64,000 nt of DNA from Isoetes taiwanensis (Eukaryota; Streptophyta; Lycopodiopsida; Isoetales; Isoetaceae), in assembly GCA_021234155.1 (NCBI GenBank), contig JAJEKV010000033.1, forward strand, positions 1,513,745-1,577,744. Reading direction: 5' to 3'. Positions 13,641-25,996 of this stretch are shown here, in pieces. The stretch's first letter is position 1. Every line of letters begins with the position of its first letter. Made by a program: the position numbers and the translations under genes. The notes below the pieces were generated by a model. That model ran no database searches. It had not been told where the DNA came from and saw only the letters and a list, made by a program, of their open reading frames with translations.

Positions 13641-15600
13641 GAGTCGAAATATTTTAAAATGTGCGAAAAGAAATCTAAATGCAAGCTATTGGTATTCGGT
13701 GATAGTTATTATTACAAATGCCCTACAATGTTAAGACATTGTAAAAAGGTCAATAAGTCATAGACTTACTATAACAAAAATGTGCCATCCACGATGTTAG
13801 CAACAACCACCTAACTTACAAGATTACCTGCCGCCAAAACTAATATAAATAAAATGAGCCAAAATCTAGTTGCTATGAATTATTTACTACAAAGGTAACA
13901 AGCACATTCCCATCATTCTATAAGTAGCTTAATTACTACGACAACCATATAAGTATACAATGGAGAGCAATTTGTTAAAGGCCAAAAAGTGCATGAATAT
14001 AATGACAACAATGTAAGACCATAGTTAGAAACATTTCCTCTATAGATTTAAAAGGAAGCATAAGTAATTTAAAATCTTGATATCATGCTTGCCATAATAA
14101 AAATAAGATGAAGACAATGCTACTAATTAGTGAACCCTTGGCTCGCTAGATCCTGGTTGATATAATTCTAGTTAAAGTAGATGAATCCTATATGCAGGAT
14201 TGCAATGTTGATTCTGTCATTATGTTGGTGCAAAAAAATTGACACTTTTAGATGCATAGCTTGTGAATTCAACTTTCCTTGCAAATTACTCTAAGGAAGA
14301 ATGTGCTTCTATGGGAAGAGCGAAAGTAGATCACTGCACAATGTGCAAAATATTTAACAATATCATGATTGATATGCAACCTGTAAATAAAAAGGAGGGA
14401 TTGGATAACCTAAAATTTTGGGGTTTCGGAAGTGATGTGGACCATGGAATTATTGCCCCAAAAAACATTGTGAATAAATAACTCTTGAACACATTCTTAA
14501 GTCACAGGTCTTGTCTGACCCAACGAGGGTTTCGGTTTCAGTCTACATCATTCTAATAATGTGTGAACCGAGACTCATGGAAAAGGCTGCGCTTAAACTA
14601 ACCTTTCTTCCGTAAGTTTTCTGTCTCCAGTTGTTTAGTAGAGTTTATTTTCAAACATAAGCAACAGCAAAATACAAGCTACAATAGTCTCTTAGATCTC
14701 CAAGCATCTAAATAAACAATAATTCCTCTTGCCCACTTGAAGATTGTTTGTTGAACAGATGTTGCTTTCATACTTTACAAATTTTTATGTATGTATAAAG
14801 AATTACAGGAGGGGAAGTGATTATGACCCTAAGTGATTATATACAGACCAGACATAGATCATATCCAAGCTGTTACAGATCTTTGTAAGGCTTAAAATAT
14901 TATCACAAGCAAGTGGTATAAGATGGCATTCTCGGTTCACATCATTTGCATGATTTAATGACATTGTTATTTAATAGATAATGTTTGTCGATTACGATCG
15001 TATGCGTCTGTTTGTCTTATGAACTGTAGCTCAATCTCTACATCATTGTTGACACATTCCATGTATCTGCTTTCGAGGAAAGCACTGCTTCTTGACTCAA
15101 CTAGAGTCTGTTACACATAGTTGTATGCAACTGTTTTTCCCTATATACTGTGCTCAATTCCGACATCATTGTCTACAACATATTCTAAATCTTGAATATA
15201 CATATATATGACATGCTGCATATGATATTTCATCAATACAATTGTTTGCAGATATGCTTCGAAAATATTTTCTTACATCTTCAACATAGAAACGAAAGAT
15301 ATGTCATCTAGGTTCTCGAGAAAGATCAAATATGTCTAAACTTCATTTCAAATTGGAAACTGTTCTGTTCAATGTGTATCTTTGTTTGAAAGGTGCTTAT
15401 AAAACAGTATGTATATACACCCAGTCGATACAGTATTCAACTTCATCCAGGGATTGGCTGATTGGTAAAAACCAAGAGCTATAAGATATATTGATGACAA
15501 AGTGGTCCTGTAAATTGAATCAGCCAAGGCCCTAACTAATACATGTTACATGACTAGAATGATATTATGGTTTCAGAGAATGAGCTTCAAAGAGCTGAAC
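13641..15600. other. Downstream flank of the HAM gene
   Basis: AT-rich DNA without a supported gene. The part next to 15636 should contain the HAM 3' UTR and polyadenylation site, but I could not assign a specific signal. Confidence 0.4.
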
Positions 15601-15636
15601 TTCAAGGGGTGCTTTGTTCTGCTAAATTGAGCAGCA

Positions 15637-18585
15637 CTAGCATCCCCAAATTGATGCAGTTGCAAGAACCTTTCCTTGCCATCCCAGAAGGAGCACTCCA
15701 TCACTCTTCCCAATTTGATATCCTCCCCCTATGGAGCTCCTTCTGGTAAGATACTCAGCCTGCATCTCTGAAGCTTCACTAACAGGAATAAGTGAAAATC
15801 CTGCTATTTGCAAATGTTGCTTCCATTGCAAGAACTTTTCGTGCCTTTCAATCCTTTCTGCTCCTTCACAGGCCACAATGTTCATAATCTCTGGTGCAAA
15901 CAAAGTTTTCTCTATAAGCAGGACAGTGTCATGTACTGTACTGCCTGCCTGCAAGGAATCACACAAGCAGGCATAATATTGTAATGCCTCTACAAACCTA
16001 CGCTGAAGAAACGAGACATTGGCATCCAATTCTCTCTCCACCAATGTAACAACCTTGGGGGATATTTCCTTCAGTAATTTCAGAATTGCATCTATAGGAC
16101 TTGATGATTCTCCAAGCATTTTATGAAGACTGAAAACAAGATTGACATAGACTGTCTCACCATCTCTGATATGAAGCATCGAGGTGGTCAAAGATTCAAG
16201 ACTTGAAACAACCACCTGGTACTCCAGTTGAATGTTCAACTGTTCTGCAAATTGGTACAAACTCTCTCCTGCAAATTGCAACTGGGAGCTGTCATCACCT
16301 ACTAAAGTCATGCGCAGCCTTGGGGAATTTCCTGGTTTCATTGCGATGTCACGAAAGAATGATGCCCACTGGCTTCCATATCCCACCTCAAAGTCAATGA
16401 TATGAATCATTTCCTCTCCATTTACAGCCTCCAAAATAGCTTGGTTAGCAGTGAAATGAGCAAATTTGTAGAGAGGAGATATTTCACAGAAACTCTTGTA
16501 TGCCTCTACCTTTTGGAACATGTCCAAAGGGGTCAAGGGTCCATGACGAGAACCTGTTCCAATTAAACGAGCTTCCAAGGCCTCCTTGAAGTAGAATGCC
16601 ACTCGCTGGATGTGTTTACTCTTTGAAAATTGGTACTGATTGAGCCGCGCCAATATCGACTGAGCTAGTGCTATGTTACTAGCGTCGATGGCTTCCACTG
16701 CCTGAAGAAGCTGGTTCACATGAGCTAGCCCTTCATCCCTACTAGCTCCCTGCCAGTGAGGTTGTCCCTGGAGGTGATGCAGCTCACCGCCAGTATTGAA
16801 AAAAACCCTTCTGCCATCTCCTAACCTTGCAAGCTTGTGTGCTGGTTCTTGCTGGTTGTTGAACTGCCTGGATGGAATAAAGCCTTCCCTTGTGCTATCA
16901 TTGTTAGACCATGCTCGTGGAATTTCTGATTGAAGACTTTGATGGATTCCTTCAAGTTCCTTTGCAAACCTAAAGTGAGGAACATTGTCTGGAGATGGCC
17001 TCTTTTGGTTAGGAAGCCATCCTGGCATGGTTGCTGCTGGCTTTTGTTGGCCACTCAACCTCTGCATCAACAACTGCTGACCAAGTTGCTGAGGAAGCAT
17101 GGCCTCAATCCCAGACGAGTTGAAATTTGGCACTTGGGAGGACAAAGAAGATTGGCCAGAAAGAAATTGTCTCTGCATCTGTGAAACTGGAAGAGGAACA
17201 GCCATGTCAAAGGAGAAAGCTTCATCAGAAGTGTTATCTGCCCCAAGGGGTCTCCTAAAGGATGCTTGCAAAGCATCATAAGTTGTGCTGCCATGTCCAA
17301 AGATGGAGGATTGAAACGGCTGCTGAATAGGGTTATTCTCAACAGGTCCAACACCTATGTTGGATGGTGGGGGGAAGCCTCCTATTTCGTTGCCTGTTGG
17401 ATAGGGCAGATTAGGAGTTTGAACAACCTGAGAAGCATCAGTTGCAAATGCAACAAGATTAGTTGCAGATGAAAGGGCATCCAGAGATGGAGGGTTTACT
17501 GTGGGATCTTGACAATGAACACTGCATGATTCAAGAGGAGGAGAAACTGATGTTGAGCAGTGGGAAGGATTGTATGGCTGTGACACAGAACCTACAGAAC
17601 TGTTAATGCCATGTAATTGAGGTAGAGAGCTTACAGGACTATGGATGCTCTGCAACTGAGCTTGCACTGGAGGGTTCCAAGACTCATTCAAGCGCATTGC
17701 GGCCTCGGTCGAATCATCTCTATTTGCCTGAGATTGCTCATCATCAGCAAGGAGCCATTTCATAAGAGAATTATCACCTAGGGGAGAAGCAGGCTTGAAG
17801 AGCATGCTTTCCAATTCGTCCATTCCAGATTGTCCTCTTTTGAAGCCACCAGCAGCATCAGGAACTGAGTGGAGATCATCAAGCCATTCATCAAGAGTTT
17901 TATTACTTCCACTTCCTGTGCATTTCCAGTCCCCATTCCCTTCTACAATTACACCTGTTCCAGCTCCAGTGTTAGATTGCCAAACAGGTGCATCTTGAGC
18001 ATGGCCTACGCCTAAACGCGGATGTATAAGCTGAGAAGAGATGTCACCTGAAAACCTCTGGAATGCCCTTGCCTTGATGCTTTGAACTGTACTCTCAGCT
18101 AAATCCCACTGGCCAGCATCATCTTTCTTGATAGGCAATCTGATACCTTCACCACTGTAAAAGGGCAATGACTTAACTGGTATATTATCTATTCCAGAGC
18201 CTCCTCTCAAGTTCTTGTACTGATGCTCCTTCTTTAAACTTCTTAAAGGATCATCAACCTGACTAGTACAAGTTGCCTGGGAAAGCTCCTTTACAGACCA
18301 AGCAAGAGAAGGCGAAGGCGAGATACCTCTTCTGCTATCTGCAGCAAGGATCTTGCAACCCATTTGCTGGTATACTTTCTGCAATTCATCCGCTTCCACT
18401 TCCACCATGTGAGCCCCATGTTCCAATTCAAAGCTTTTCTGATGAAGGGGATCGCCTTCACATTCTTCAAAGGAGGAAGAAGAAGATACAGCCTTTGCCT
18501 TCACTTCCACAGATCCAGACAAGGATGAAAGTGTGTGAGAATTTGGACTTGGGCTGCGAAGCTGAAGTAGGTTCAGATGCCACAC
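15637..18585 (-). CDS. HAM: HAM-type GRAS transcription factor (SCL6/22/27 group)
   Basis: Nuclear GRAS regulator of shoot stem-cell maintenance, by family knowledge. The open frame is 982 residues, longer than typical flowering-plant HAM proteins, with no intron in it. The N-terminal half is low-complexity (Ser/Gln/Pro) with a HAM-like 'DELESMLFKPAS...LMKWLLAD' region at about residues 255-280. The GRAS domain occupies about 620-982. It starts with a leucine-rich block containing SILARLNQYQ, then the VHIID block as MIHIIDFEVGYGSQW (about 720-735), an RVER-like 'VTLVEREL', and a SAW block ending 'GWQGKVLATASIWGC'. The SILARLNQ codons form a miR171 target. The first Met of this frame is probably not the true start: an overlapping frame beginning at 18703 carries residues expected in HAM N-termini, so a frame break near 18558-18564 is likely. 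The assignment to HAM is firm; the N-terminus is not. Confidence 0.93.
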   Translation of the reverse strand: MWHLNLLQLRSPSPNSHTLSSLSGSVEVKAKAVSSSSSFEECEGDPLHQKSFELEHGAHMVEVEADELQKVYQQMGCKILAADSRRGISPSPSLAWSVKELSQATCTSQVDDPLRSLKKEHQYKNLRGGSGIDNIPVKSLPFYSGEGIRLPIKKDDAGQWDLAESTVQSIKARAFQRFSGDISSQLIHPRLGVGHAQDAPVWQSNTGAGTGVIVEGNGDWKCTGSGSNKTLDEWLDDLHSVPDAAGGFKRGQSGMDELESMLFKPASPLGDNSLMKWLLADDEQSQANRDDSTEAAMRLNESWNPPVQAQLQSIHSPVSSLPQLHGINSSVGSVSQPYNPSHCSTSVSPPLESCSVHCQDPTVNPPSLDALSSATNLVAFATDASQVVQTPNLPYPTGNEIGGFPPPSNIGVGPVENNPIQQPFQSSIFGHGSTTYDALQASFRRPLGADNTSDEAFSFDMAVPLPVSQMQRQFLSGQSSLSSQVPNFNSSGIEAMLPQQLGQQLLMQRLSGQQKPAATMPGWLPNQKRPSPDNVPHFRFAKELEGIHQSLQSEIPRAWSNNDSTREGFIPSRQFNNQQEPAHKLARLGDGRRVFFNTGGELHHLQGQPHWQGASRDEGLAHVNQLLQAVEAIDASNIALAQSILARLNQYQFSKSKHIQRVAFYFKEALEARLIGTGSRHGPLTPLDMFQKVEAYKSFCEISPLYKFAHFTANQAILEAVNGEEMIHIIDFEVGYGSQWASFFRDIAMKPGNSPRLRMTLVGDDSSQLQFAGESLYQFAEQLNIQLEYQVVVSSLESLTTSMLHIRDGETVYVNLVFSLHKMLGESSSPIDAILKLLKEISPKVVTLVERELDANVSFLQRRFVEALQYYACLCDSLQAGSTVHDTVLLIEKTLFAPEIMNIVACEGAERIERHEKFLQWKQHLQIAGFSLIPVSEASEMQAEYLTRRSSIGGGYQIGKSDGVLLLGWQGKVLATASIWGC
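16637..16657 (-). promoter_or_regulatory. miR171 target site in HAM coding sequence
   Basis: The plus strand here reads exactly as mature miR171 (TGATTGAGCCGCG followed by CCAATATC). The minus-strand HAM mRNA is therefore fully complementary over 21 nt. The site lies in codons for ILARLNQ near residue 645, its conserved place in HAM genes. Known miR171 biology predicts cleavage of the transcript within this site. Confidence 0.95.
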
Positions 18586-18703
18586 TCTCCCAGGACTTAC
18601 ATGGTCCTTTAGAGCTCCCTTGATTTGACGGACTGTTCAGACTTGAGTGGATATGCAACAGCGAAAGGGGTTGGCTCGGAGCCCTGCTAAGCATTCCATA
18701 CAT
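18545..18703 (-). CDS. HAM: Probable true N-terminus of HAM, in another frame
   Basis: A minus-strand frame starting ATG at 18703 (MYGMLSRAPSQPLSLL...) reads through 'SWESVASEPTS' at about 18564-18600. It then leaves the frame, while the main HAM frame picks up 'LRSPSPNSHTLSS' from 18558. In HAM proteins an EPTS motif directly precedes an RSPSP motif. The two halves therefore appear to be one N-terminus interrupted by a net +1 or -2 nt change between 18558 and 18564. This may be a sequencing or assembly error or a real mutation. With the extension the protein would be about 1,020 residues. An intron is less likely because no splice pair fits the few bases between the motifs. Confidence 0.6.
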
Positions 18704-20060
18704 TGAACTCCCCTGCCAAGAAAACACAGCCCCTTGTTTTAGATAAAAAAACACAGACAAGAATCAGTCCTAAAGATGACAGAACTGCAAAAAGGTGTGG
18801 ATACCTGCGAGTGAAACAAAGGGAATGTTTCGTCCAATTTGATGTCCTTGTTTTGTACACGACAAAAGAGGGGAGATTCAATCTTCTTCTTTATTCGAGA
18901 CTTCAATTTCGTGCAAAATCAGAGCTTCGAATCCTTTCTAAACATTGCAAGAAGTGATGTACGTCTGCTCTGCATCATTCCCGGTCTTAAAGTATGCTAG
19001 TTTGCAAGCTTTGTTACATACAATTCGAGCACGCCGGAGTAAGAATCTGTTGGCCTTGCAGAGCAAAAGCGGAAAAAAAACACATTCATGGATATAAAGC
19101 GAGGAAGATTAGCTCCAGAATTCGCTTTGTGAATTCATCTCAGAACGCAACAACCACCCAGAAGCTTACAGCCGCTGCAGCAGCCCCCATAGCTTTACTT
19201 TTGAGTCCTTTGTCCTCTCTACTTCTGCAAGCTTCCGTCATGCCTGGTTTTGTACCATCTTCTCAACAACTCCTCCTTCAATATTGCCCGTTACTAGTAT
19301 TCTTCACCTCTGTTACCACCGGATCAAAGCCCAAAATCACCAGATCAATCCAAATCTGAAGCTCCGGGACACGCAAGCGAGTGCCCAACACCAAAAACGA
19401 TGGATCCAAGATATGGGTTGTCTTCAAAAATTAAAAAAACGACTCCTAGACTGCAAACAACAATGATGAAGATTGTACTTGCATTCAAATGGGCTATGTA
19501 TGGCAGAGGAGATTAAGCAATTTAGCAGGAAAATGGCTGTTTGCAGGGAAGTGAAGTTTACACAGATAATACACTATATGTGCAGTAAAGTTTGTACTTC
19601 GTAGAGCGGCCAAAATGACAGGTTATCAGGCGCAGGCAGAGGCAGCCAAGCCAAGGCATTGATTAGAGAAAGAAAGCAAAAAATACGAGGAAAATAAATG
19701 AAGAAAAGAAGGCTTAGAGTTAGAGGGGGTGTGCTGCAGCGGCAGGTAGTGTAAGAGGTTTTTAACTTGGGGGTTTTACCGGAGTTAAAAAGACCAACCA
19801 CTCCTCCCTCCATAGCCTTTGTTTAACCTAGAATGTATTTATCACGCTCCGGCTGAAGGGGACTGATGGGAAAAGCTGTCTCCTTTGAGAGAAATGGCAG
19901 TGTTTTACCAGTATGAAAAGAAGGGAAGATGAAGAAAAAGCTCCCAGATAGAATTTTTTTAAGAGAGAGACTGTGGCCAAAAAAGGGTGCACATTTTTTT
20001 TTCCCTCCTTCACCTAGAGAGAGAACAATGCAAAAAAAAGGGAAGACGTGTGGTACCATG
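18704..20060 (-). promoter_or_regulatory. HAM 5' leader and proximal promoter region
   Basis: The region upstream of the HAM start is pyrimidine-rich on the minus strand and has several short upstream open frames. A TATA-like 'gataaatac' on the minus strand lies near 19838-19846. I infer leader plus core promoter from position. No transcript evidence is visible. Confidence 0.3.
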
Positions 20061-20304
20061 TGATCAAAGAGTGCCAGAAAAAAAGTGCATTTGTTTAATG
20101 TTTGCTTTTCTTTCTTTTCCTTGAGTGTTGTGTGTTGGATGTGGTGTTAAAGTTGTAAGGGACCATTTTTGGGCCTCCTCTTGTGGGCCATTCCCCAACA
20201 ACACTTTGGGTCCTCTGGGTCATGGTCCAAGTTAAAGTTCTCGTTTTCTCGTCTATGCTGTCATTATCATCCCCACCTCCTCAGTCCTTGTCCGTTTCTT
20301 TCGG

Positions 20305-20414
20305 CTTCTACCAATGTGAATTCCCCGTTCAACAGAAGTCAATAGAATGAGATCAAATTGCTTCTACCAATGTGAATTCTCCGTTCAACAGAGGTCAATA
20401 GAACAAGATCAAAG
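20305..20414. repeat. Two-copy 56-bp tandem repeat
   Basis: Two adjacent units begin 'cttctaccaatgtgaatt' at 20305 and 20361 and differ at only a few positions. They lie upstream of the HAM gene in non-coding DNA. Confidence 0.85.
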
Positions 20415-21670
20415 ATCTGCCCTAACAGGTTCTTCATATCCGTTCAGGATCATGCCTTCCAACTACTGGTTCTCTCCCCAACTTGCTCAATTGGATGGAC
20501 GTTGTCTTCGAGGTTAATGATTCGACAGGAGTATGTTTAGGTGCAATTGGTGAGATAAGTCTTGGGGTTGGTGACTAAGTCCTTTTGGTGATACTTAATT
20601 AGTTGAGAAAAATGAGTTAAAAAAGAATATTTTAGTGGTCATAGCCTCTTCAAAAATGTGCACACCAATTTGAGGGTTTGTGGGGTATGCTTAACATGGG
20701 GAAGGCACTAATAATTTAATCAACGTGTCGTGAGTTATAAGCACTCGTGTTATGTGCTTGGCATCGTAGTCCCCATATAGTCTCCAGAAGGGAGGGAGGG
20801 AGTGAAGTGTTTATTACGTCTTGTTGAGATCTAGGCAGGTCTACAAGACAAGTTACATAACATCATAAGACCTCACCACCATCAATGTAGGTTACCAATA
20901 CCTTCAACCTAAAGTTTATTATAGTAATAGAGAAAATTCATTTGAATTTATCGTCCATGAATACTAGTAGATCTACTGGACGCAATGCAATATAATAGTA
21001 CTCTCGATATCAAGATAAGACCCCTGGTTAGAAGGAAATTCGAGGGAAAAACCTTAGTATACAGTTTGGAGACGAAGAAAGAAATAGAAAGAGAAATACT
21101 TTAATTGTTTTTTGTTTTCATTGAAGAAAAGGAGAATTTTGTATTTTATATAAAAAAGTACAGAGTACAATGCTTCAATGTTCAAGGTGGAGTATTACTG
21201 GAGTAAACTCAACATCTTCATCTTCCATGAATTGAAACTTATTCAGATGAGTAGCAGTAGATCAAAAGAGTATAAGATAGATGCCAATAATTAAATCTGA
21301 CTCTCAGAATGTTGTGACTGAAATACGTAATGGAGTGCTGCATTGTCGGGGCCACAGAAGCCTAAAACTGGCTAGACTTAGTACAAGCCCAACCTCCAAG
21401 CTCCTCCCCTAAAGCCTAGTGCAAGATATAGAATCTCCTGTATTTCCTGTAGCTCAGCAAACTCCACTAAAAGGGTCACCCCATGAGAGCGTCTTCCACT
21501 TCCATTTTCACATCAAGGAGCCCATATATCCTTGATACAAATAAGCACAGCCATCTTGTTAATAAGAGCAGATCATCACTTCTACCTATGCACTACTTTT
21601 GGAGTAGAATACTTTAATTCCACTCTTGCAATACTTTAATTGTTATAGGATGTCAGGCATAACAATATTA
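20415..21670. other. Intergenic, nothing recognised
   Basis: No gene, RNA or element supported. Confidence 0.4.
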
Positions 21671-21678
21671 AGCTTGAG

Positions 21679-21914
21679 TTTTTTTTTCTTTGTTGAAGGA
21701 CGTAAGTTATTTTACTATACATCATGCAGCATCTTGTACATTATATATATTACACGAAGTAGATCAACTTCGTGTGGTGATAGATTTTACACGACCAATC
21801 TAGAACCTGTGACCTCAGGGCAATAGCCTGTACAGTTCCCATGATTAGACTGACATTGGTTATACATGTACCTGTGACCTTGGGTGTGGCGAGTTTACCA
21901 CTGGACCATGCTCC
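21679..21914 (-). mobile_element. tRNA-derived SINE-like element
   Basis: On the minus strand the segment starts GGAGCATGGTCCAGTGGTAA, which contains an RNA polymerase III A-box-like TGGTCCAGTGG. It continues 'actcgccacacccaaggtcacaggt', a layout seen in plant Au-type SINEs. It ends about 235 bp later at 'ttcaacaaag' plus an A-run (plus-strand T-run 21679-21688). The B box is degenerate and no target-site duplication was found. Confidence 0.5.
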
Positions 21915-22470
21915 GAAGGGCACGTGCTTGAGTTTTGTAGAAATCTAGAAATTATTTTGAATTTATAATGCATGCAAAATTAAGCATAAGTGTGCCTCAT
22001 CTCATGAAAAGATTTCCACAAATCAAAAGATTCAGTTTTAGCATACTGATAGTGTATCCCTTAAGCAAAGGGATTTTCAGTGTCAAGTAAGGAGCTAAGC
22101 ATAATCAGTTCAATAGAACTCATCTTGATCCACAATGCGACACTTTATGTTGCATTACTAGACAAAGTATGTAATTTTGGTGTATTAAACTCGAATTCAA
22201 CTCTAAACTTGCTATGAAACACCCTGCGAGACGCAGCTCAATTCAATTGATTTAATTTAATCGTGAGCCTTAGAACTAGTATTTTGGGGTGGTATTGCTT
22301 CTTTACTTGAATTAAATCCTCATTTGAGTTAGCTTAAGTGTATTTCCTTATTCCGGCATTAAAGAAAGATCAACTAAGAATGTCATCCACAAATTTTACA
22401 GTGGAAATGCATGTTCTAAAGACTATCTCAAGAGGTAGGCACATGTCGAGACCTCTTAGATAGTTTTACG

Positions 22471-22735
22471 CCCTGCTCTCTTTCGTCCTCAGCGGCATTT
22501 CAAGATTGATCAGAGAGGGTCATCAGATGGAAAATTGGATTCCCATGAGCCATTGCCAGAGGAGTCAATGGCACAGCTTCATTGCCAAGAGGAGTCTCTA
22601 GTTCAGATAGCTTTACTGCCTTTTTTTCTTTGGTCCTCAGAGCCCCATCAAGATTGATGAGAGAAGCTCATTGGAAAGAAAATTAGATTCCTATGAGTCA
22701 TTGTCAAAGGACTCTCTAAGATAGCTTTATAGCCA
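22471..22735. repeat. Diverged two-copy ~145-bp tandem duplication
   Basis: Two blocks (about 22471-22565 and 22617-22710) share 'gtcctcag', 'caagattgat.agaga', 'gaaaattggattcc.atgag.cattg' in order. The duplication is old and non-coding by the look of its stops. Confidence 0.6.
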
Positions 22736-22879
22736 GGAGAGATCCCTACAGAACAACTTATGCCAGAAGTGGTTAGCAAGAGAGAGTCCCAACAAGAATT
22801 TGATAAGTCATTGCCAGAGGAATCTTTAGCATAGATCTGCTGCCAAGAAGCCACTCCACAGGATATCATGAATATTTTA

Positions 22880-23660
22880 GTCTAGGATTTACCACTTGCA
22901 CTGTGTGACCATGTACAGTCTATTCGATCTAAGGGATATATGACTGCTACTTTTATGACCATATCGATCTTGAGATGGGACTTAACTCTTACAATTGATC
23001 ATTGACTTCGGTTATAAATTCCAGTGGCAAAAAACATATGGGGATTGTCGAGGCTCAGAGCAAGCATTAGAGTCAGATATATGCACACACAAAAAAACAG
23101 TATGTTAAAATGGGCGAACAAATATCTCCACAACTTAGATCTGCAGCCTCGGCATCAGCCTAATGAAAAAGACTTGTAATCCTCAGCACTTGATGCCCAA
23201 ACCATGAACTTGAGAATAATAGAGGTTGCAGAGATAGAGGCGCCGACCATTGGGATATGGATGAGGCATGAATTGATCGCTCTTGCCATCTTTTACTCCG
23301 GTTTTACGATGCTCTCAACTGACTCCATGTCCTAAGGCATGGAAACCACCTCAGAGTGAATAGTTTCTCATTGCAGGAGGACCTCTTTTCTCTTTAATTG
23401 TGTAGCCCTAAGAGGAGCTATATAAAGCGAGTGAAGCGTGCCTATAAAAGCACTGGGCAGTCTAAAGGAAGGCTTAGCAATTGTTCTAGACCACTGGTCT
23501 TCTAATCCTTAGATTGGCTATGTCTAGATAATATAAATGTATTTATTTTGTTTCATTTCCGAGCAATTTTTACCATGTTCTCTTGTTTGAACTTCTTGCC
23601 CTTGTTTGTTCCATTCCATAGCCCTTTGTTGATCTCCGTTGATATTAAATTTATTTATTT
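22880..23660. other. Intergenic, nothing recognised
   Basis: No supported feature before the ATCT microsatellite. Confidence 0.4.
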
Positions 23661-23667
23661 CTGTTTA

Positions 23668-23785
<118 letters not shown>

Positions 23786-24077
23786 AAAAAATATCTTATA
23801 TAGAATTCAGGACAAAAATAAATCTAAAATAATTTAATAAAACTCCTATATCATCTTTAAAAGGGTAATAAAAGATGCACGCTATGCACTACACTTAAAT
23901 CTACGTAGATTATAATTTTATCAACCTATATGTAGCAGTTAATCATGCATTCTCTACATTTGGTTGTGTTTGTTAGTTTTGTAAACACCGAACTGATTAT
24001 CTGGTAATTGGCTGGACATTGCAGGTCATCTGACTTGTAAATGGGAGCAACTGTACTAGTGGTCCATTACGGGGATC

Positions 24078-24128
24078 TATCCATCCATCCATCCATCCAT
24101 CCATCCTTATCCATCCATCTATCTATCT
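24078..24128. repeat. (ATCC)n/(ATCT)n microsatellite
   Basis: About seven ATCC units followed by an imperfect ATCC/ATCT stretch, 300 bp downstream of the ATCT tract. Confidence 0.9.
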
Positions 24129-24129
24129 T

Positions 24130-25730
24130 GATTAATAAGGCTTAAGAAAATAAAAACTAGCAGTAAGGCAAACTTGGGGCAGAGAGTTAGATTGGCAATG
24201 GCTACCTAAGTATTGATAACCATAAAATAATTTTCATTTTGGTCCTGGGAAAAAGTTTACTCTCTCCCCCTCCCCCTTTTTTTTGTAAGTAATATTTTTA
24301 TATATTCCATCTAAAATGGCTTATGCAGAGATCGACGAAGCAGAGACCCCTTCCTTATGGATCCATGGCTGAGGGATGGTGCCGAGCTAATGACGGCACC
24401 ATCCATTGTCTTTATTTTACTGATATTGTGCTGTTATATTATTGGTAAGATTTTAAACAATAAATAAAATGCTTTGGTTTTGCTTTTTCTTTTCTTTTCT
24501 TTTTGATAATGCAGGGATTTCACTATTTGCAAGTTCATGCTATGTATGATTTGTCTTCTATGCCTAAATAGCTATTGCTTGGTTCAATTCCTACGTGTTT
24601 TACATATTTGCTTGAATGTGCTTATGGATTTGGTGCAATTTATGAAGTATTTTAGAAAACAAAGTTCCGTATCGAGCAGTCTTGATGCAATGTATTTAGG
24701 ATAAGGATATTCTTTGATTCAATGGTCGAATTTAGCAATAGAGCAATAGAATGGATAAAGTAATATGAATAGAGTAGCATAAGTTGTAATTTTAATCTTT
24801 GTATATATGACTAGAAATGGTGCTCATCATTGTTGGACAATGTTTTGGGTTTTGTAAAAATTGGAAATCTATAAATGAGAAGCTTGAATATGTCTATAGT
24901 AATTTGTGACACATTACTTAGATGTTTTGTTTCCTAGGGTTCATGGACATGTGGTATGGGACTTATAAATGATTAGCCAATTATGAGAACGGAACAAATT
25001 GTAGTATTGCAAATGAAACTATAGGTTGTAGAGCTATTACATAGTCTTTCATATAAGATAGTAATTTTGTATGCCTTTCAAACATTCATGGGAAAGAAGA
25101 TACTGATAGCGATGAAAAGGACCTACAATAAAAGAACATAAGATAAGGTTCAAAAAGCATAGTCATTACATATCTGCCATTGTATTGCTCCAATTAGTTC
25201 TAAAGTGCCGCTACATAGCTTGGGGCCTGAATTATCCAAAGACCATTTGCAGCACTTAGAAATTGCATGTCTGAAAAGCTAAATGATCTAAGAACTCTAT
25301 ATTACAAAAAAAAATGAAGATGATAAAACACAGAAGCAATCTGCCGCTCCTTAAAGCACATTTTCATTATTTTTGGACAATACCTAAATTTGTAGAGTTT
25401 GTTCTAGAAATCTTGCTTCAATGACAGTTTTTATAGACTAACAGACATCCCCAACAAGTGCTGCATATGCTTCAGCAACAAGCACATGAATCTTGACAGT
25501 GTTGGGTAGCTTCTTCTTATTGGAATTGAATATGCTTCAGCGACATTCTCGGGATGTTGGCAAGCTTCTCCTTATTTAAAGGAGCCCGCATACTTGGTTC
25601 CGCACAGGGACAAGCTCTCCCCAAGATCACACTACGGGTTTTTTTTGCATACACTATAATATCGCTATGCACAATTAGCACTTCAATTATACAAATAAAA
25701 AACACACAAAACTAGCACTTCAAAGTGTGT
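24130..25730. other. Intergenic, nothing recognised
   Basis: AT-rich sequence with short pyrimidine runs. No gene or mobile-element hallmark seen. Confidence 0.4.
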
Positions 25731-25735
25731 ATAAT

Positions 25736-25996
25736 AGTTGAATGTTACCCTAGATTATAGAAGTTATAATCTAGAGCCAATGTATAAAAATGCTTTACCA
25801 CATGTTGGTGTTCCCTGTATGGGTCGACAATGAATGTTACCTCTGGAGCTGTAATCTAGAGCCAATGCTAGACATAATAAAAATGGGTTACCACAAGTTG
25901 GGATCCTTGCATGGGCCGACAATGAATGTTGCACCTAGCCTTCGTAGAAGGTGTAATCCAAATGTAAATGAAAGCGAGTTACCGCATGTTGAGTAG
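25736..25996. repeat. Degenerate ~90-bp tandem repeat, about three units
   Basis: Units share 'taatctagagccaatg', 'gttaccaca.gttgg' and 'cgacaatgaatgtt' in order, with drift between units. A plus-strand frame crosses the last units but does not look like a protein family I know. Confidence 0.6.

Noticed and set aside
15731-18623. Plus-strand open frames opposite the HAM gene
   Set aside because: Antisense shadows of the HAM coding sequence with no independent support.
22500-22540. Minus-strand CTGATGA followed by GAAA, resembling a hammerhead ribozyme core
   Set aside because: The bases between do not form stem II, and the site is not in the retroelement. I also looked for hammerhead cores in the Penelope-like terminal repeats and saw none.
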